Positions 24,570 to 33,139 are shown, counted from the first letter of the stretch. The stretch: 48,803 bases of DNA from Oxalobacter formigenes (GCA_019424645.1 JAHYZB010000037.1:1-48803); one strand, 5' to 3'. Made by a program: numbers and translations. The notes: generated by a model from the letters alone, not told the origin.

Positions 24570-25238
24570 GTGAGTCAGTTAAGAGAAGAGTTTATCCGCT
24601 TTGCGGTTGACTGCGGCGTGTTGCGTTTCGGGGAATTTATCACCAAAGCAGGCAGAACGTCTCCGTATTTTTTCAATGCGGGTTTGTTCAATGATGGTCA
24701 GTCGCTGGGTACACTGGCAGATTATTATGCCGATACCCTGCTGGAATCGGGAGTTTCTTTCGATATGCTGTTCGGGCCGGCTTACAAGGGCATTCCTCTC
24801 GTGGCGGCTGTTGCCGTTTCGCTGGCAAAGAAAGGCCGCAATGTCCCGTTTGCATATAATCGCAAGGAAGCCAAGGACCATGGCGAAGGTGGCGTGATTG
24901 TCGGCGCGCCTTTAAAAGGCAAGGTCGTGATCATCGATGACGTGATATCGGCAGGTACGTCCGTGAATGAATCCGTCAATATCATCCGCCATGCGAATGC
25001 CACACCGGGAGTCGTCCTGATCGCGCTGGACCGCATGGAACGTTCAGGCAAGGATAATGCCCTGTCTGAACTGTCGGCTGTTCAGGAAGTGCAAAAGGCA
25101 TATGACATGCCGGTTCTCTCGATTGCCAATCTGGACGATCTGCTGGGGTATCTTGCGAAGGCGGGAGCCTCGCCGGAAATGAACCAGTACCAGAAAGCAG
25201 TCAAGGCCTATCGCGACAAGTACGGTTCAATGAAGTGA
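24570..25238 (+). CDS. pyrE: Orotate phosphoribosyltransferase
   Basis: A 222-residue type I phosphoribosyltransferase. FGEFITKAGRTSPYFFNAGLF, FGPAYKGIPLVAAVA and the PRPP loop VVIIDDVISAGTSVNES are the expected PyrE signatures. It makes OMP from orotate and PRPP in pyrimidine synthesis. Start: GTG 24570 is preceded by a GGGGA ribosome binding site and gives the usual length; an upstream GTG at 24498 would add 24 unconserved residues. It is divergent from xthA, the usual neighbour in Burkholderiales. Confidence 0.94.
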   Translation: MSQLREEFIRFAVDCGVLRFGEFITKAGRTSPYFFNAGLFNDGQSLGTLADYYADTLLESGVSFDMLFGPAYKGIPLVAAVAVSLAKKGRNVPFAYNRKEAKDHGEGGVIVGAPLKGKVVIIDDVISAGTSVNESVNIIRHANATPGVVLIALDRMERSGKDNALSELSAVQEVQKAYDMPVLSIANLDDLLGYLAKAGASPEMNQYQKAVKAYRDKYGSMK

Positions 25239-25253
25239 TTTGGAAAGACTTTT

Positions 25254-25305
25254 GAACTGCATCTCGCAAGCTGGATGAGAATCAGTTATTACCGAGCTGC
25301 AGTTC
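25254..25305. repeat. 8-bp perfect inverted repeat downstream of pyrE
   Basis: GAACTGCA (25254-25261) and TGCAGTTC (25298-25305) enclose 36 bases with a smaller TCTC/GAGA stem. It may fold as the 3' end of the pyrE transcript, but no T-run follows. Confidence 0.35.
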
Positions 25306-25442
25306 AGGAGATGTCGGACTTTGACATATTGATCAGATTAGGCAATTGAAAAAATCTGGTCAGGTAATGTGTGTCGTACTTTTTTAAAGAGCAGACGTCA
25401 AATTCACGCCACTTTGCAGACACCTTCAATTACAAACGCTTA

Positions 25443-25982
25443 TTATTGCCAACCACCGTCGTCACGAATCAGTTTTGCCAGTTTTTTCCCCAGATATAGA
25501 TAAGTACGGGGACATTTGGCCGGCATTCTGGACAGACCGTTGCCATAACCATTTGCGCTGATCACGATTTTTGAACCATCTGCAATGGCTTTTTCGATAG
25601 CGGTAAAATCTGCATCCAGCTTGCGAACGTTTTCCTCGTATTCGTCGTCACTGTAATAGTCTTTTTCGTCAAAGCCCAGGGCTTTTTTTGTCCGGATGCT
25701 CAAAACGTTTTTCAGGTAACGAATAATGGCCTGACCCGTTTCCCCTTTGCGTTCATCATTGTCACCGAACACGAAAATGAAATCCGGATGCAATTTGACA
25801 TCCTCCTCCGTCCAGACCTGATCGCACTGAAAGATATTGGGTGAGACCCATTTCCCACTTACCGTGGGATTCCATGCTTCAAGTTGTGTTTTGAGAAAAT
25901 TTATAATCCGTTTATCCACATCCAGATTCGTCGACGTGACAGTACCATTCTCCTGCAAAGTTACGGTAAGGTTATTTGTCAT
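25443..25982 (-). CDS. Conserved protein of unknown function with an FGDN motif
   Basis: A 179-residue cytoplasmic protein. I recognise only a pattern shared by a family of phage and bacterial hypotheticals: FIFVFGDNDERKGETGQAIIR (about residues 84-104), an IRTKK segment, and a late VISANGYGNGLSRMPAKCP. Together these suggest a compact alpha/beta fold with a glycine-rich binding loop, possibly for a nucleotide or NAD-like ligand; this is inference. Start: an AGGAGG ribosome binding site stands close upstream of ATG 25982, so the 16-residue longer form from 26030 is unlikely. The gene is isolated between long non-coding stretches, which with its phage-like relatives hints at acquisition. Confidence 0.6.
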   Translation of the reverse strand: MTNNLTVTLQENGTVTSTNLDVDKRIINFLKTQLEAWNPTVSGKWVSPNIFQCDQVWTEEDVKLHPDFIFVFGDNDERKGETGQAIIRYLKNVLSIRTKKALGFDEKDYYSDDEYEENVRKLDADFTAIEKAIADGSKIVISANGYGNGLSRMPAKCPRTYLYLGKKLAKLIRDDGGWQ

Positions 25983-26039
25983 AGTTCCTCCTTCTATTGG
26001 CATATTTATAAAATCGTAGCCTGATACCAAATGTGTTTT

Positions 26040-26187
26040 GAAGTTGTTTGTGCAACGTCGTGGCTTGGTGGCTGATTTTTCAGGCGGCTGAATTTTTCTG
26101 ATAAGTTCAATTCAGAAAACACAGCCGAAGATGGTGAGGCGATTGTGTAAGGTTTTAACGCACTCGACAATTAGAGTGTTTTTTTTT
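26040..26187 (+). ncRNA. Candidate small RNA ending in an orphan terminator
   Basis: A plus-strand RNA here would fold into GGCTG (26070-26074) with CAGCC (26122-26126), enclosing CTGAATT (26088-26094) with AATTCAG (26109-26115), and would end at the terminator at 26161-26187. There is no plus-strand gene for that terminator to serve. I could not identify a convincing promoter, so the 5' end is a guess. Confidence 0.25.
26161..26187 (+). terminator. Intrinsic terminator without an upstream gene
   Basis: CACTC (26161-26165) pairs with GAGTG (26174-26178), followed immediately by nine T residues (26179-26187). It points along the plus strand, where the nearest gene upstream is pyrE, more than 900 bases away. 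Confidence 0.6.
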
Positions 26188-26375
26188 GAAGAAGTTCTGT
26201 TCTGTTGAACAGCTTGATAAAAAAGATGATTGAAGGATTGAATATGATGGTGAAGAGAACTTCGAATTGACATTGAACGAATTGAACCCTGTTAAGAACA
26301 GGGCTCAATCAGGTTTTTTCCTGAATTTCAAAATCCGGTTTCTGGGGCAGAACAGTTTTGTCGCAGGAACTTGAA

Positions 26376-27125
26376 CTATCGTCCGGAGCAGACAGGACAT
26401 TCCGGGTTACGAGTGACCTGAATTCTGGTCCATTCCATGGTTAAAGCATCGAGCAAAAGCAGGGAGCCTGCCAGCGACGTGCCGATACCGGCGGCCAGTT
26501 TCAGGGCTTCGGCAGCCTGGATAGTGCCGATAATCCCGACCAGCGGCGCGAAAACACCAACCTGTGCGGCTTTCAGATCCTGGAAATTCTGGTCTTCTGA
26601 AAACAGGCAGGCGTAGCAGGGGGAATCCTCATGGCGGGGATCGTAAACCGAAATTTGTCCATCAAACTGGACGACAGCGCCGGACACAAGTGGAACGCCA
26701 GCTGCCATACAGGCACGATTGATAATCAGGCGCGTTTTGAAATTGTCAGTACAATCCAGTACCACGTCTGCCGTTCTGACGAGTTCAGGCAAAGACGTTT
26801 CATCCATTCGATCGGTTATAGTGACAATATCGATCGTCGGGTTAATGCCTGTCAGCGTCTGTTTTCCGGATTCGGCCTTGTTTTTGCCGATACGGTCCGT
26901 GGAGTGGAGTATCTGGCGTTGAAGGTTGGTCAGTTCTACCTGATCGTTATCGACCAGTGTCAGTTTGCCGAAACCACCTGAGGCCAGATACATGGTTGCC
27001 GGAGAACCAAGTCCACCTGCCCCGATTACCAGGACGTGTGAATTGGCAATTTTATCCTGCCCCTCGTAACCAAGATCCTTTAGCAGGATATGTCGCGAAT
27101 ATCGTATTTTCTGTTCTTCATTCAT
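26376..27125 (-). CDS. moeB: HesA/MoeB/ThiF-family adenylyltransferase, probable MoeB
   Basis: A 249-residue E1-like enzyme. GAGGLGS (35-41) is the ATP loop, LVDNDQVELTNLQRQ (57-71) carries the acidic and arginine residues, and CYACLF plus CPVC near the end supply the two zinc-binding cysteine pairs. DCTDNF (about 130-135) is also typical. It adenylates the C-terminus of a small sulfur carrier (MoaD for molybdopterin, or ThiS). No rhodanese domain is fused. With no moa or thi neighbour, MoeB versus ThiF cannot be decided from sequence. It lies 26 bases after ctpA on the same strand. Confidence 0.85.
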   Translation of the reverse strand: MNEEQKIRYSRHILLKDLGYEGQDKIANSHVLVIGAGGLGSPATMYLASGGFGKLTLVDNDQVELTNLQRQILHSTDRIGKNKAESGKQTLTGINPTIDIVTITDRMDETSLPELVRTADVVLDCTDNFKTRLIINRACMAAGVPLVSGAVVQFDGQISVYDPRHEDSPCYACLFSEDQNFQDLKAAQVGVFAPLVGIIGTIQAAEALKLAAGIGTSLAGSLLLLDALTMEWTRIQVTRNPECPVCSGR

Positions 27126-27151
27126 CGCTTTTTCCGGTTTTTACTACATGA

Positions 27152-28570
27152 TTATTTCTTGGGTTCGTCGTTCTTTTTTTCTTCAGGCTTGGCTTTGGAC
27201 AGTTGAACCGGCTTGCCTTTCAGGTGGTTCAATGCCTGCATCAGCTGGAAGTCTTTTTTTGTTCCATATTCAATCGGTTTGTATTTTTTTGCCGATTCCA
27301 GGAGCTTGATTTCTTCGTCCTGATTGAGGCGGTCTTCATTCTTGACTTCATCCTTGCCGTTGGTCAGATGCTTGGACAGGTCGGCTTCACGCAACCTCAA
27401 GCCGTTGATACCATCGCCTTCCGCTGTTTCGTCAACCATCAGGTCAGGTACGATACCCTTGGCCTGAATGGACCGGCCGCTTGGTGTGTAATAACGGGCT
27501 GTCGTCAGCTTGACTGCCGTATCTTTCGAAAGTGGACGGATCGTTTGTACGGAGCCTTTGCCAAATGTCTGGGTACCCATGATGGTAGCGCGCTTGTGAT
27601 CCTGCAAGGCGCCTGCCACAATTTCGGAAGCGGAAGCCGAACCGATATTGACCAGTACGACGACTGGAACGTTCTTGATCTGGGCTGGCAGTTTTGCCAG
27701 GGGATCGTTCAAGGTTCTGCCGGCATAATATTCCGGACGGGCATAAAACATCGCTTTCGATTCAGGTAACTGCCCGTTTGTCGAAACAACGACGGAGTCC
27801 TGAGGCAGGAATACGGAGGCAACGCCAATAGCTCCCGGCAGGATGCCGCCCGGATCGTTTCTCAGGTCGAGAACGATGCCCTTGATGTTCGGATTTTTGG
27901 CGTAAAGATTATTGATATGGGTGACAAGATCTTCGACGGTCGGTTCCTGGAACATGGCGACACGCAGCCATGCATACCCGGGTTCGATCATTTTCGATTT
28001 GACGCTTTTAACCTGGATTTCCTCTCGAACCAGAGTAATGACGATTGGTTTGTTGACGTTTTTACGGGCAATCGTCAACGTGATTTTCGTGTTTGGATCG
28101 CCACGCATTTTCTTGACCGCCGCGTCGAGTGTCATATCCTTGACAGAAACTCCATCCAGTTTGGTGATCAGATCGCCCGGCTTGATGCCTGCCCGGTAGG
28201 CCGGGGTATCTTCAATAGGAGAGATGACCTTGACGTAACCGTCTTCCGTGCCGACTTCAATACCCAGACCGCCGAATTTGCCCTGAGTGCCTTCCTTGAG
28301 CTCCTGAAGGGCTTTCTTGTCGAGATAGGCTGAATGGGGATCGAGCGACGCCACCATGCCTGAAATGGCATCGGTCAGCAGTTTCTTGTCTTCGACCGGT
28401 TCGACGTAATCGGATTTGATCAATCCGAATACATCTGCAAGCTGTCTCAATTCATCAAGCGGCAAGGGAGCCGTCTGCTTTTGAGCCATGGCCGAGAATT
28501 GAACCGACGCGAAAACGCCGATGATCACTCCGAGTACTACCAGCAGAATGTTACGAAATTTATTGCGCAT
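27152..28570 (-). CDS. ctpA: C-terminal processing peptidase CtpA (S41 family)
   Basis: A 472-residue periplasmic protease anchored by an N-terminal membrane segment (about residues 7-28). A PDZ domain (about residues 85-170, GLGIEVGTEDGYVKVISPIE) precedes the S41 domain. The catalytic serine is in NIGSASASEIVAGAL and the lysine in GTQTFGKGSVQTI. The C-terminal tail is Lys/Glu-rich. CtpA trims envelope proteins, including peptidoglycan hydrolases. It sits three bases downstream of an EnvC-like gene, a conserved pairing that suggests joint control of cell-wall hydrolysis. Confidence 0.93.
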   Translation of the reverse strand: MRNKFRNILLVVLGVIIGVFASVQFSAMAQKQTAPLPLDELRQLADVFGLIKSDYVEPVEDKKLLTDAISGMVASLDPHSAYLDKKALQELKEGTQGKFGGLGIEVGTEDGYVKVISPIEDTPAYRAGIKPGDLITKLDGVSVKDMTLDAAVKKMRGDPNTKITLTIARKNVNKPIVITLVREEIQVKSVKSKMIEPGYAWLRVAMFQEPTVEDLVTHINNLYAKNPNIKGIVLDLRNDPGGILPGAIGVASVFLPQDSVVVSTNGQLPESKAMFYARPEYYAGRTLNDPLAKLPAQIKNVPVVVLVNIGSASASEIVAGALQDHKRATIMGTQTFGKGSVQTIRPLSKDTAVKLTTARYYTPSGRSIQAKGIVPDLMVDETAEGDGINGLRLREADLSKHLTNGKDEVKNEDRLNQDEEIKLLESAKKYKPIEYGTKKDFQLMQALNHLKGKPVQLSKAKPEEKKNDEPKK

Positions 28571-28573
28571 GTA

Positions 28574-29980
28574 TCACCTAGTCGATATCCAGTCCGAAGG
28601 GTTTAAAGCATGTCCACTACGACGTAATTCAAAGTATAACCCGGTTTCCCCGTTTTCACCGCTGTTACCTGCTGTGGCGACGGTTTCACCGCTGCCGACA
28701 GTATCTCCCACCCGTTTGTTCAGGGACCCGGCATTGCCGTAAATCGTCATGTAATGATCACCGTGGTCGATAATAATCAACCTGCCGAAACCCCGAAGCG
28801 TGTCGGCAAAGATGACTTTTCCGCCTGCGACGGAATGGACGGGAGCGCCTGCTGACGTTTTGATGAAGATGCCTTTCCAGCTTGGGCCATCTGCACGTTT
28901 CATTCCATATCTGGCGGTGATCGTTCCCTGTACCGGCATTCTCAAAGAGCCGCGTTTTTTGCCGAATGCGCTTGCGTTATCAGCTTTATACGGCGTTTCC
29001 CGAACGATTTCGGTCTGGGATTCCTGTTTTTGAGGACGGGGCTGGGTTCTTCTGGGCTGCTTTGCCTGTCTCGATTGTTTTGCCTGTTTTTTTGCCTGTT
29101 GCTCGGCAAGACGTGCCTCTGCTGCTCTCTTTTCAGCCGCTTTCCTTTGTTCTTCTATTTTTCTGGACAGGCGATCGACCAGTCCACCCAATCGTTTTTC
29201 ATCCTGTGCGAGACGTTCGGCTTCTTTTTTCTGGTTGCTTAACTTGTCGGAAAGCTGCGCGACAAGAGCGGCATGCTGGGCTTTTTCCTTTTCAAGAACC
29301 TGTTTTTGTTCGCTGGTTTTGCTGGCGATTTTATCCAGTTCCTGCTTTGTTTCTTTTGTTTCCGACTTTTTGGCATCGACTGCCTTGATATTCTGGCGAA
29401 GGGATGCGATCAGTTGCGAGTATGCCGTCGAATAATAGTTCATGTATTGCATTTCACGGCTGATCCGGTTCGGGTTGTCACCGGAAAACAGCAGTTTCAT
29501 CCGGTCTTCACCGCCCGAAACATATTGTTGTTGCATCAGTTTTGCCAGCTGTTTCTGCTGTTTGGCAACGATCGCCGTCAGCTGTGCCTGTTCGGAAGAG
29601 AGCTGGGTCAGTTTGTTTTCGGTTACCACTTTTTTCTGTCCGAGTTCTGCCAGAGAACGTTCGGTAGTTGAAATGGCTTTCTGGGACTGGGTCAGCGCTT
29701 CACTGGCCTTGCCTTTGGCGACTTCGGTTTTCCCGATTTCCTTTTTCAGGGTATTCAATCGGGTGTGGACTTTTTTCTGTTCGGTTTCAGCGACCTGTTT
29801 CTGTCTGGCCGGATCGCCTGCCTTTTTTGATGTCGTTTTCGACTTGCCACGTTTGGAAGCGGCTTTTTTATTGACCTGTTTCTGCTGCTTGGTTGTAGTT
29901 GCTTTTTGCTTTGCGTGAACAGTCAGCGACGAAGCAGTCGCATAGACAAGCAGGAAGAGGAAAAAGAGTGCTTTTTTCAT
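28574..29980 (-). CDS. envC: EnvC-like murein hydrolase activator (degenerate M23/LytM)
   Basis: A 468-residue protein: signal peptide (residues 1-22, MKKALFFLFLLVYATASSL), a Lys/Gln-rich linker, a long coiled coil (about residues 55-310), a basic region, and a C-terminal LytM domain (about residues 350-468). In the LytM domain the usual zinc ligands are absent: the HxGxD position reads WKGIFIKT and the HxH position reads LYFELR. EnvC acts this way as a non-catalytic activator of division amidases. Start: ATG 29980 begins the signal peptide; a longer frame to 30103 adds no signal and is unlikely. It is followed by ctpA after three bases. Confidence 0.9.
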   Translation of the reverse strand: MKKALFFLFLLVYATASSLTVHAKQKATTTKQQKQVNKKAASKRGKSKTTSKKAGDPARQKQVAETEQKKVHTRLNTLKKEIGKTEVAKGKASEALTQSQKAISTTERSLAELGQKKVVTENKLTQLSSEQAQLTAIVAKQQKQLAKLMQQQYVSGGEDRMKLLFSGDNPNRISREMQYMNYYSTAYSQLIASLRQNIKAVDAKKSETKETKQELDKIASKTSEQKQVLEKEKAQHAALVAQLSDKLSNQKKEAERLAQDEKRLGGLVDRLSRKIEEQRKAAEKRAAEARLAEQQAKKQAKQSRQAKQPRRTQPRPQKQESQTEIVRETPYKADNASAFGKKRGSLRMPVQGTITARYGMKRADGPSWKGIFIKTSAGAPVHSVAGGKVIFADTLRGFGRLIIIDHGDHYMTIYGNAGSLNKRVGDTVGSGETVATAGNSGENGETGLYFELRRSGHALNPSDWISTR

Positions 29981-30041
29981 GCATTTTGCGAGGCAAAATT
30001 GAATCGGTTCATTTTGCCTCAAAAAGGTAAGGATCGCAAAA

Positions 30042-30788
30042 TTAACTTGCGCTGCCCTGTGTCTCCACTTCCTGTAATGCTTCGGCAATCTGCGCAGGAT
30101 CACCCAGGAAATAATGGCGTATCGGTTTCAAATCGTCATCCAGCTCGTAAACAAGAGGTTGACCGGTCGGTATGTTCAAAAGGGCGATATCCTTGTCGCT
30201 GATATCATCCAGTTCCTTGATCAGGGCACGCAGACTATTGCCGTGAGCGGAAACGAGGATACGTTTTCCTTTCCTGATTTCAGGTGCAATCGAGTCAATC
30301 CATAACGGTTTGACGCGAGCGACTGTATCTTTCAGGCTTTCAGTCAACGGAATCTGTTCACGTTTCAGTGATGCATAGGCAGGGTCATTATAGGAAGTGC
30401 GTGGGTCGCCGGGATGAAGTGCTTCGGCGGCTACTTCGTAGCTTCTGCGCAACATATGAACCTGATGTTCACCATATTTCCTGGCTGTTTCGGCCTTGTT
30501 CAGGCCCTGAAGCGCACCGTAATGACGCTCATTCAAACGCCAGTCACATACGACCGGTACCCACATCGAATCCATTTCATCGAGCACGATCCACAGTGTT
30601 CTGATGGCTCTTTTCAGTACTGAAGTGTAAGCCAGGTCAAACTCGAAACCTGCTTCCCGCAAGACTCGGCCAGCGGCTCTGGCTTCTTTCTTGCCTCTTT
30701 CGGTCAGGTCCACATCTGTCCAGCCGGTAAACCGATTCTCAAAATTCCAGATGGACTGCCCATGCCGCATGAAAACAATTTTATGCAT
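30042..30788 (-). CDS. gpmA: 2,3-bisphosphoglycerate-dependent phosphoglycerate mutase
   Basis: A 248-residue histidine phosphatase fold. The phospho-histidine is H9 in MRHGQSIWN; FTGWTDVDLTERG, LNERHYGALQGLNKAE and VSAHGNSLRAL (second catalytic histidine) complete the active site. It interconverts 3- and 2-phosphoglycerate. Length matches E. coli GpmA (about 250). The start is divergent from the rhodanese gene; a TATAAT sequence (30837-30842) in the 95-base gap may belong to the rhodanese promoter. Confidence 0.97.
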   Translation of the reverse strand: MHKIVFMRHGQSIWNFENRFTGWTDVDLTERGKKEARAAGRVLREAGFEFDLAYTSVLKRAIRTLWIVLDEMDSMWVPVVCDWRLNERHYGALQGLNKAETARKYGEHQVHMLRRSYEVAAEALHPGDPRTSYNDPAYASLKREQIPLTESLKDTVARVKPLWIDSIAPEIRKGKRILVSAHGNSLRALIKELDDISDKDIALLNIPTGQPLVYELDDDLKPIRHYFLGDPAQIAEALQEVETQGSAS

Positions 30789-30883
30789 AATCGAAATGAA
30801 TATAAGTTATCTCGAATGTCTCGTGTCTTTCTATTTTATAATGTATCAGTTTGATTATCGTTGACTTCTAGCAGGTATATCTC

Positions 30884-31282
30884 GTGAATTTTATTAAAGA
30901 CAACATTTTTTGGATTTGTGTAGCCTTGTATTGTATCGGTGCGCTGGTGTGGCCATATGTCCGGAGAGGGGCAAAAATCTCTCACGCCGAAGCCACAAAA
31001 ATGATCAATAAGGGAAAAACGACTATTATGGATGTCCGTGACGTAAAGCAGTATCAGGCCGGACATATTTTGAATGCTGTTCACGTTCCTTTGACCGCTC
31101 TTGAAGAACGGCTTCCAAAACTTGATAAATTCAAGGGGCAGACTATTATTGTCGTTGATGAGGCAGGCAAGGAGGCCGGGAAAGCCGCATCCATTCTGAA
31201 AAAGGCCGGTTTCAAGCCGGTTAACAGCCTGTCAGGCGGCATGAATAAATGGGTCAGTGAAGGTTTGCCTGTAACCAAATAA
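30884..31282 (+). CDS. Membrane-anchored rhodanese-like protein without catalytic cysteine
   Basis: A 132-residue protein with an N-terminal membrane segment (about residues 8-26) and a rhodanese domain (about residues 30-130; MDVRDVKQYQAGHILNAVHVPL). At the active-site loop, where sulfurtransferases have a cysteine, this protein has D92 in VVDEAGKEAGKAA. It probably cannot transfer sulfur by the usual mechanism, so the domain may be a binding or regulatory module. It is first in a run with grxC, secB and gpsA, the standard Burkholderiales order. Confidence 0.85.
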   Translation: MNFIKDNIFWICVALYCIGALVWPYVRRGAKISHAEATKMINKGKTTIMDVRDVKQYQAGHILNAVHVPLTALEERLPKLDKFKGQTIIVVDEAGKEAGKAASILKKAGFKPVNSLSGGMNKWVSEGLPVTK

Positions 31283-31305
31283 CCAGATGAGAAGGGAGTA
31301 CGGAT

Positions 31306-31569
31306 ATGACGGCTAATGTCGTGATGTACAGCACAACGGTTTGCCCTTATTGCCGCATGGCGGAACAATTGCTGAAAAACCGTGGTGTAACGGAGATCAA
31401 AAAAATCCTTATCGACAGTGATGAAAAACTGCGTGCGGAAATGATGGAAAAAACCAGTCGACGTACCGTACCGCAGATTTTCATCGGCGATACACATGTC
31501 GGTGGTTTCGATGATCTTTCTGCATTGGACAAGGCGGGCGGACTGATGCCGCTGCTTGAAAAAGCTTAA
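31306..31569 (+). CDS. grxC: Glutaredoxin 3
   Basis: An 87-residue glutaredoxin with the CPYC active site (C13, C16) and the cis-proline segment RTVPQIFIGDTHVGGFDD that binds glutathione. It reduces disulfides using glutathione, linking functionally to gshA-gshB in this window. A GGGAG ribosome binding site lies before ATG 31306. It is 23 bases after the rhodanese gene. Confidence 0.95.
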   Translation: MTANVVMYSTTVCPYCRMAEQLLKNRGVTEIKKILIDSDEKLRAEMMEKTSRRTVPQIFIGDTHVGGFDDLSALDKAGGLMPLLEKA

Positions 31570-31598
31570 CCATTTTATAAATACAATCCGGAGTAAAT

Positions 31599-32066
31599 AT
31601 GTCTTCCGAGGCGACTCAACCAGTTTTTCATATTCAAAGCGTTTATTTAAAAGACTTGTCTCTTGAACAACCCAATTCCCCGGCCATTTTTCTGGAAAAG
31701 CAAATGCCCGAACTGGAAGTGGCGATCAATGTCGGTTTCGAACCATTGGGTGAAACGACTTTCGAATCGACAGTAACAGCAACAGTAACGGCAAAAATCG
31801 GTGATAAAACCGCTTATCTTGTTGAAGGGAAACAGGCGGGTATTTTTGAAATACGCGGTATTCCAAAAGAAGCGATGGACCAGATTCTTGCCATTTCGTG
31901 CCCTTCCATTATTTATCCTTATCTGCGTTCGAATATTGCCGATATGATCTTACGGGCCGGTTTCCCTCCGGTTCATCTGGCAGAAATCAATTTCGAAACC
32001 TACTTCCAGGATCGCATGCAGGCTGAAGGCCAAAAAGCACAGGAAGACGAAGCAAAACTTAACTGA
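31599..32066 (+). CDS. secB: Protein-export chaperone SecB
   Basis: A 155-residue SecB: FHIQSVYLKDLSLEQPNSP at the N-terminus, EVAINVGFEPLG, the FEIRGIP stretch, and ISCPSIIYPYLRSNIADMI are all family signatures. The acidic, Gln/Glu-rich tail is normal. It is a tetrameric chaperone that keeps preproteins unfolded and delivers them to SecA. A CCGGAG site stands before ATG 31599. The next gene, gpsA, follows by 38 bases. Confidence 0.97.
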   Translation: MSSEATQPVFHIQSVYLKDLSLEQPNSPAIFLEKQMPELEVAINVGFEPLGETTFESTVTATVTAKIGDKTAYLVEGKQAGIFEIRGIPKEAMDQILAISCPSIIYPYLRSNIADMILRAGFPPVHLAEINFETYFQDRMQAEGQKAQEDEAKLN

Positions 32067-32104
32067 CAGATATTTGCCAGTTTTCAAAACCGGAACGACA
32101 GAAA

Positions 32105-33124
32105 ATGAACATTACTGTTCTTGGTGCAGGGGCATGGGGAACCGCTATTGCAATTCATCTTGCACAGCGGCATTCAGTCATGCTCTGGGATCGCAATCAG
32201 AAGGTCGTTAATGAAACGGTCAAAACCCGTCAGAATATGACGGGTTTGCCGGGTTTTGTCCTGCCTGAAGCCATCATGCTGACTTCCCGTTTCGAAGATG
32301 CTGTCGCTCATGGCTCTGGCCCGGATTCATTGATGATCGTTGCGACATCCGTTTCAGGTTTGCGTTCGGTTTCAGGCAGACTGAAGAATTGCGGGGTGAT
32401 CAATCTGATCTGGCTGTGCAAGGGCTTTGAGGAAAATACCGGTTTGCTGCCGAATCAGGTTGTTGCACAGACGCTCGGCGATCAAGTCGATATGGGCGTA
32501 TTGTCGGGCCCGTCATTTGCTCAGGAAGTAGCTGCCGGTTTGCCATGTGCGCTGACCATCGCATCCCGGTCGATGTCGCTGCGAAAAATTGTGGTTGAAG
32601 CTGCCAATGGTGGCAATATGCGCATTTATTCCAGCGATGATGTCACCGGTGTTGAAGTCGGTGGGGCTGTCAAGAACATTCTGGCAATAGCAACCGGCAT
32701 GTCCGATGGAGTGGGTTTTGGAATGAATGCCCGTGCTGCCCTGATTACACGTGGTCTGGCCGAGATTACACGGCTTGGGGTTGCTCTGGGCGGCAGGCCG
32801 GAAACCTTTATGGGACTGACCGGCATGGGCGATCTTATTTTGACCTGTACGGGCGATCTGTCGCGCAACCGTCGTGTCGGTCTTGAAATGGCAAAAGGCA
32901 AGACGCTGGAAACGGTCATTGCCGAACTGGGACACGTTGCTGAAGGCGTTCGTTGTGCCCAGACTGTCCGGATGCTCGCGGCAAAGGCCGGTGTGGAAAT
33001 GCCGATTACGAATGCAATCGTAGGTGTTTTGTTCGACAAGGTATCGATCAAAAGCACGGTATCCCAGCTGCTTGCCCGTCACGTTCGTGATGAAGCGGAT
33101 GCACTTTATCTGAAAGAACCGTAA
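32105..33124 (+). CDS. gpsA: Glycerol-3-phosphate dehydrogenase [NAD(P)+]
   Basis: A 339-residue dehydrogenase. The dinucleotide loop GAGAWGTAIA is at residues 7-16; LSGPSFAQEVA, GGAVKNILAIATGMSDG (catalytic lysine) and TGMGDLILTCTG follow in the usual order. It makes sn-glycerol 3-phosphate for phospholipids. It closes the rhodanese-grxC-secB-gpsA run and converges on glnE with 29 bases between. Confidence 0.96.
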   Translation: MNITVLGAGAWGTAIAIHLAQRHSVMLWDRNQKVVNETVKTRQNMTGLPGFVLPEAIMLTSRFEDAVAHGSGPDSLMIVATSVSGLRSVSGRLKNCGVINLIWLCKGFEENTGLLPNQVVAQTLGDQVDMGVLSGPSFAQEVAAGLPCALTIASRSMSLRKIVVEAANGGNMRIYSSDDVTGVEVGGAVKNILAIATGMSDGVGFGMNARAALITRGLAEITRLGVALGGRPETFMGLTGMGDLILTCTGDLSRNRRVGLEMAKGKTLETVIAELGHVAEGVRCAQTVRMLAAKAGVEMPITNAIVGVLFDKVSIKSTVSQLLARHVRDEADALYLKEP

Positions 33125-33139
33125 AAAGGCGGTTCTTTC
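33112..33139. terminator. Hairpin between gpsA and glnE
   Basis: GAAAGAACC (33112-33120), which includes the last gpsA codons, pairs with GGTTCTTTC (33131-33139) as nine base pairs. No T-run follows, so it may act as a bidirectional or processed 3' end rather than a classical terminator. Confidence 0.4.

Larger units (their letters stand above)
25983..26375. other. Non-coding region with several hairpins, between an unknown gene and moeB
   Basis: No convincing gene lies in these 393 bases. The left end holds the AGGAGG site of the minus-strand gene. On the plus strand are a nested stem (26070-26126), an intrinsic terminator (26161-26187), a hairpin CTGTTC/GAACAG (26197-26212), and a strong stem TTGA-CCCTGTT/AACAGGG-TCAA (26282-26308) followed by TCAGG/CCTGA around six T. 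Several may serve the minus-strand moeB transcript end or an unannotated RNA. Confidence 0.5.
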
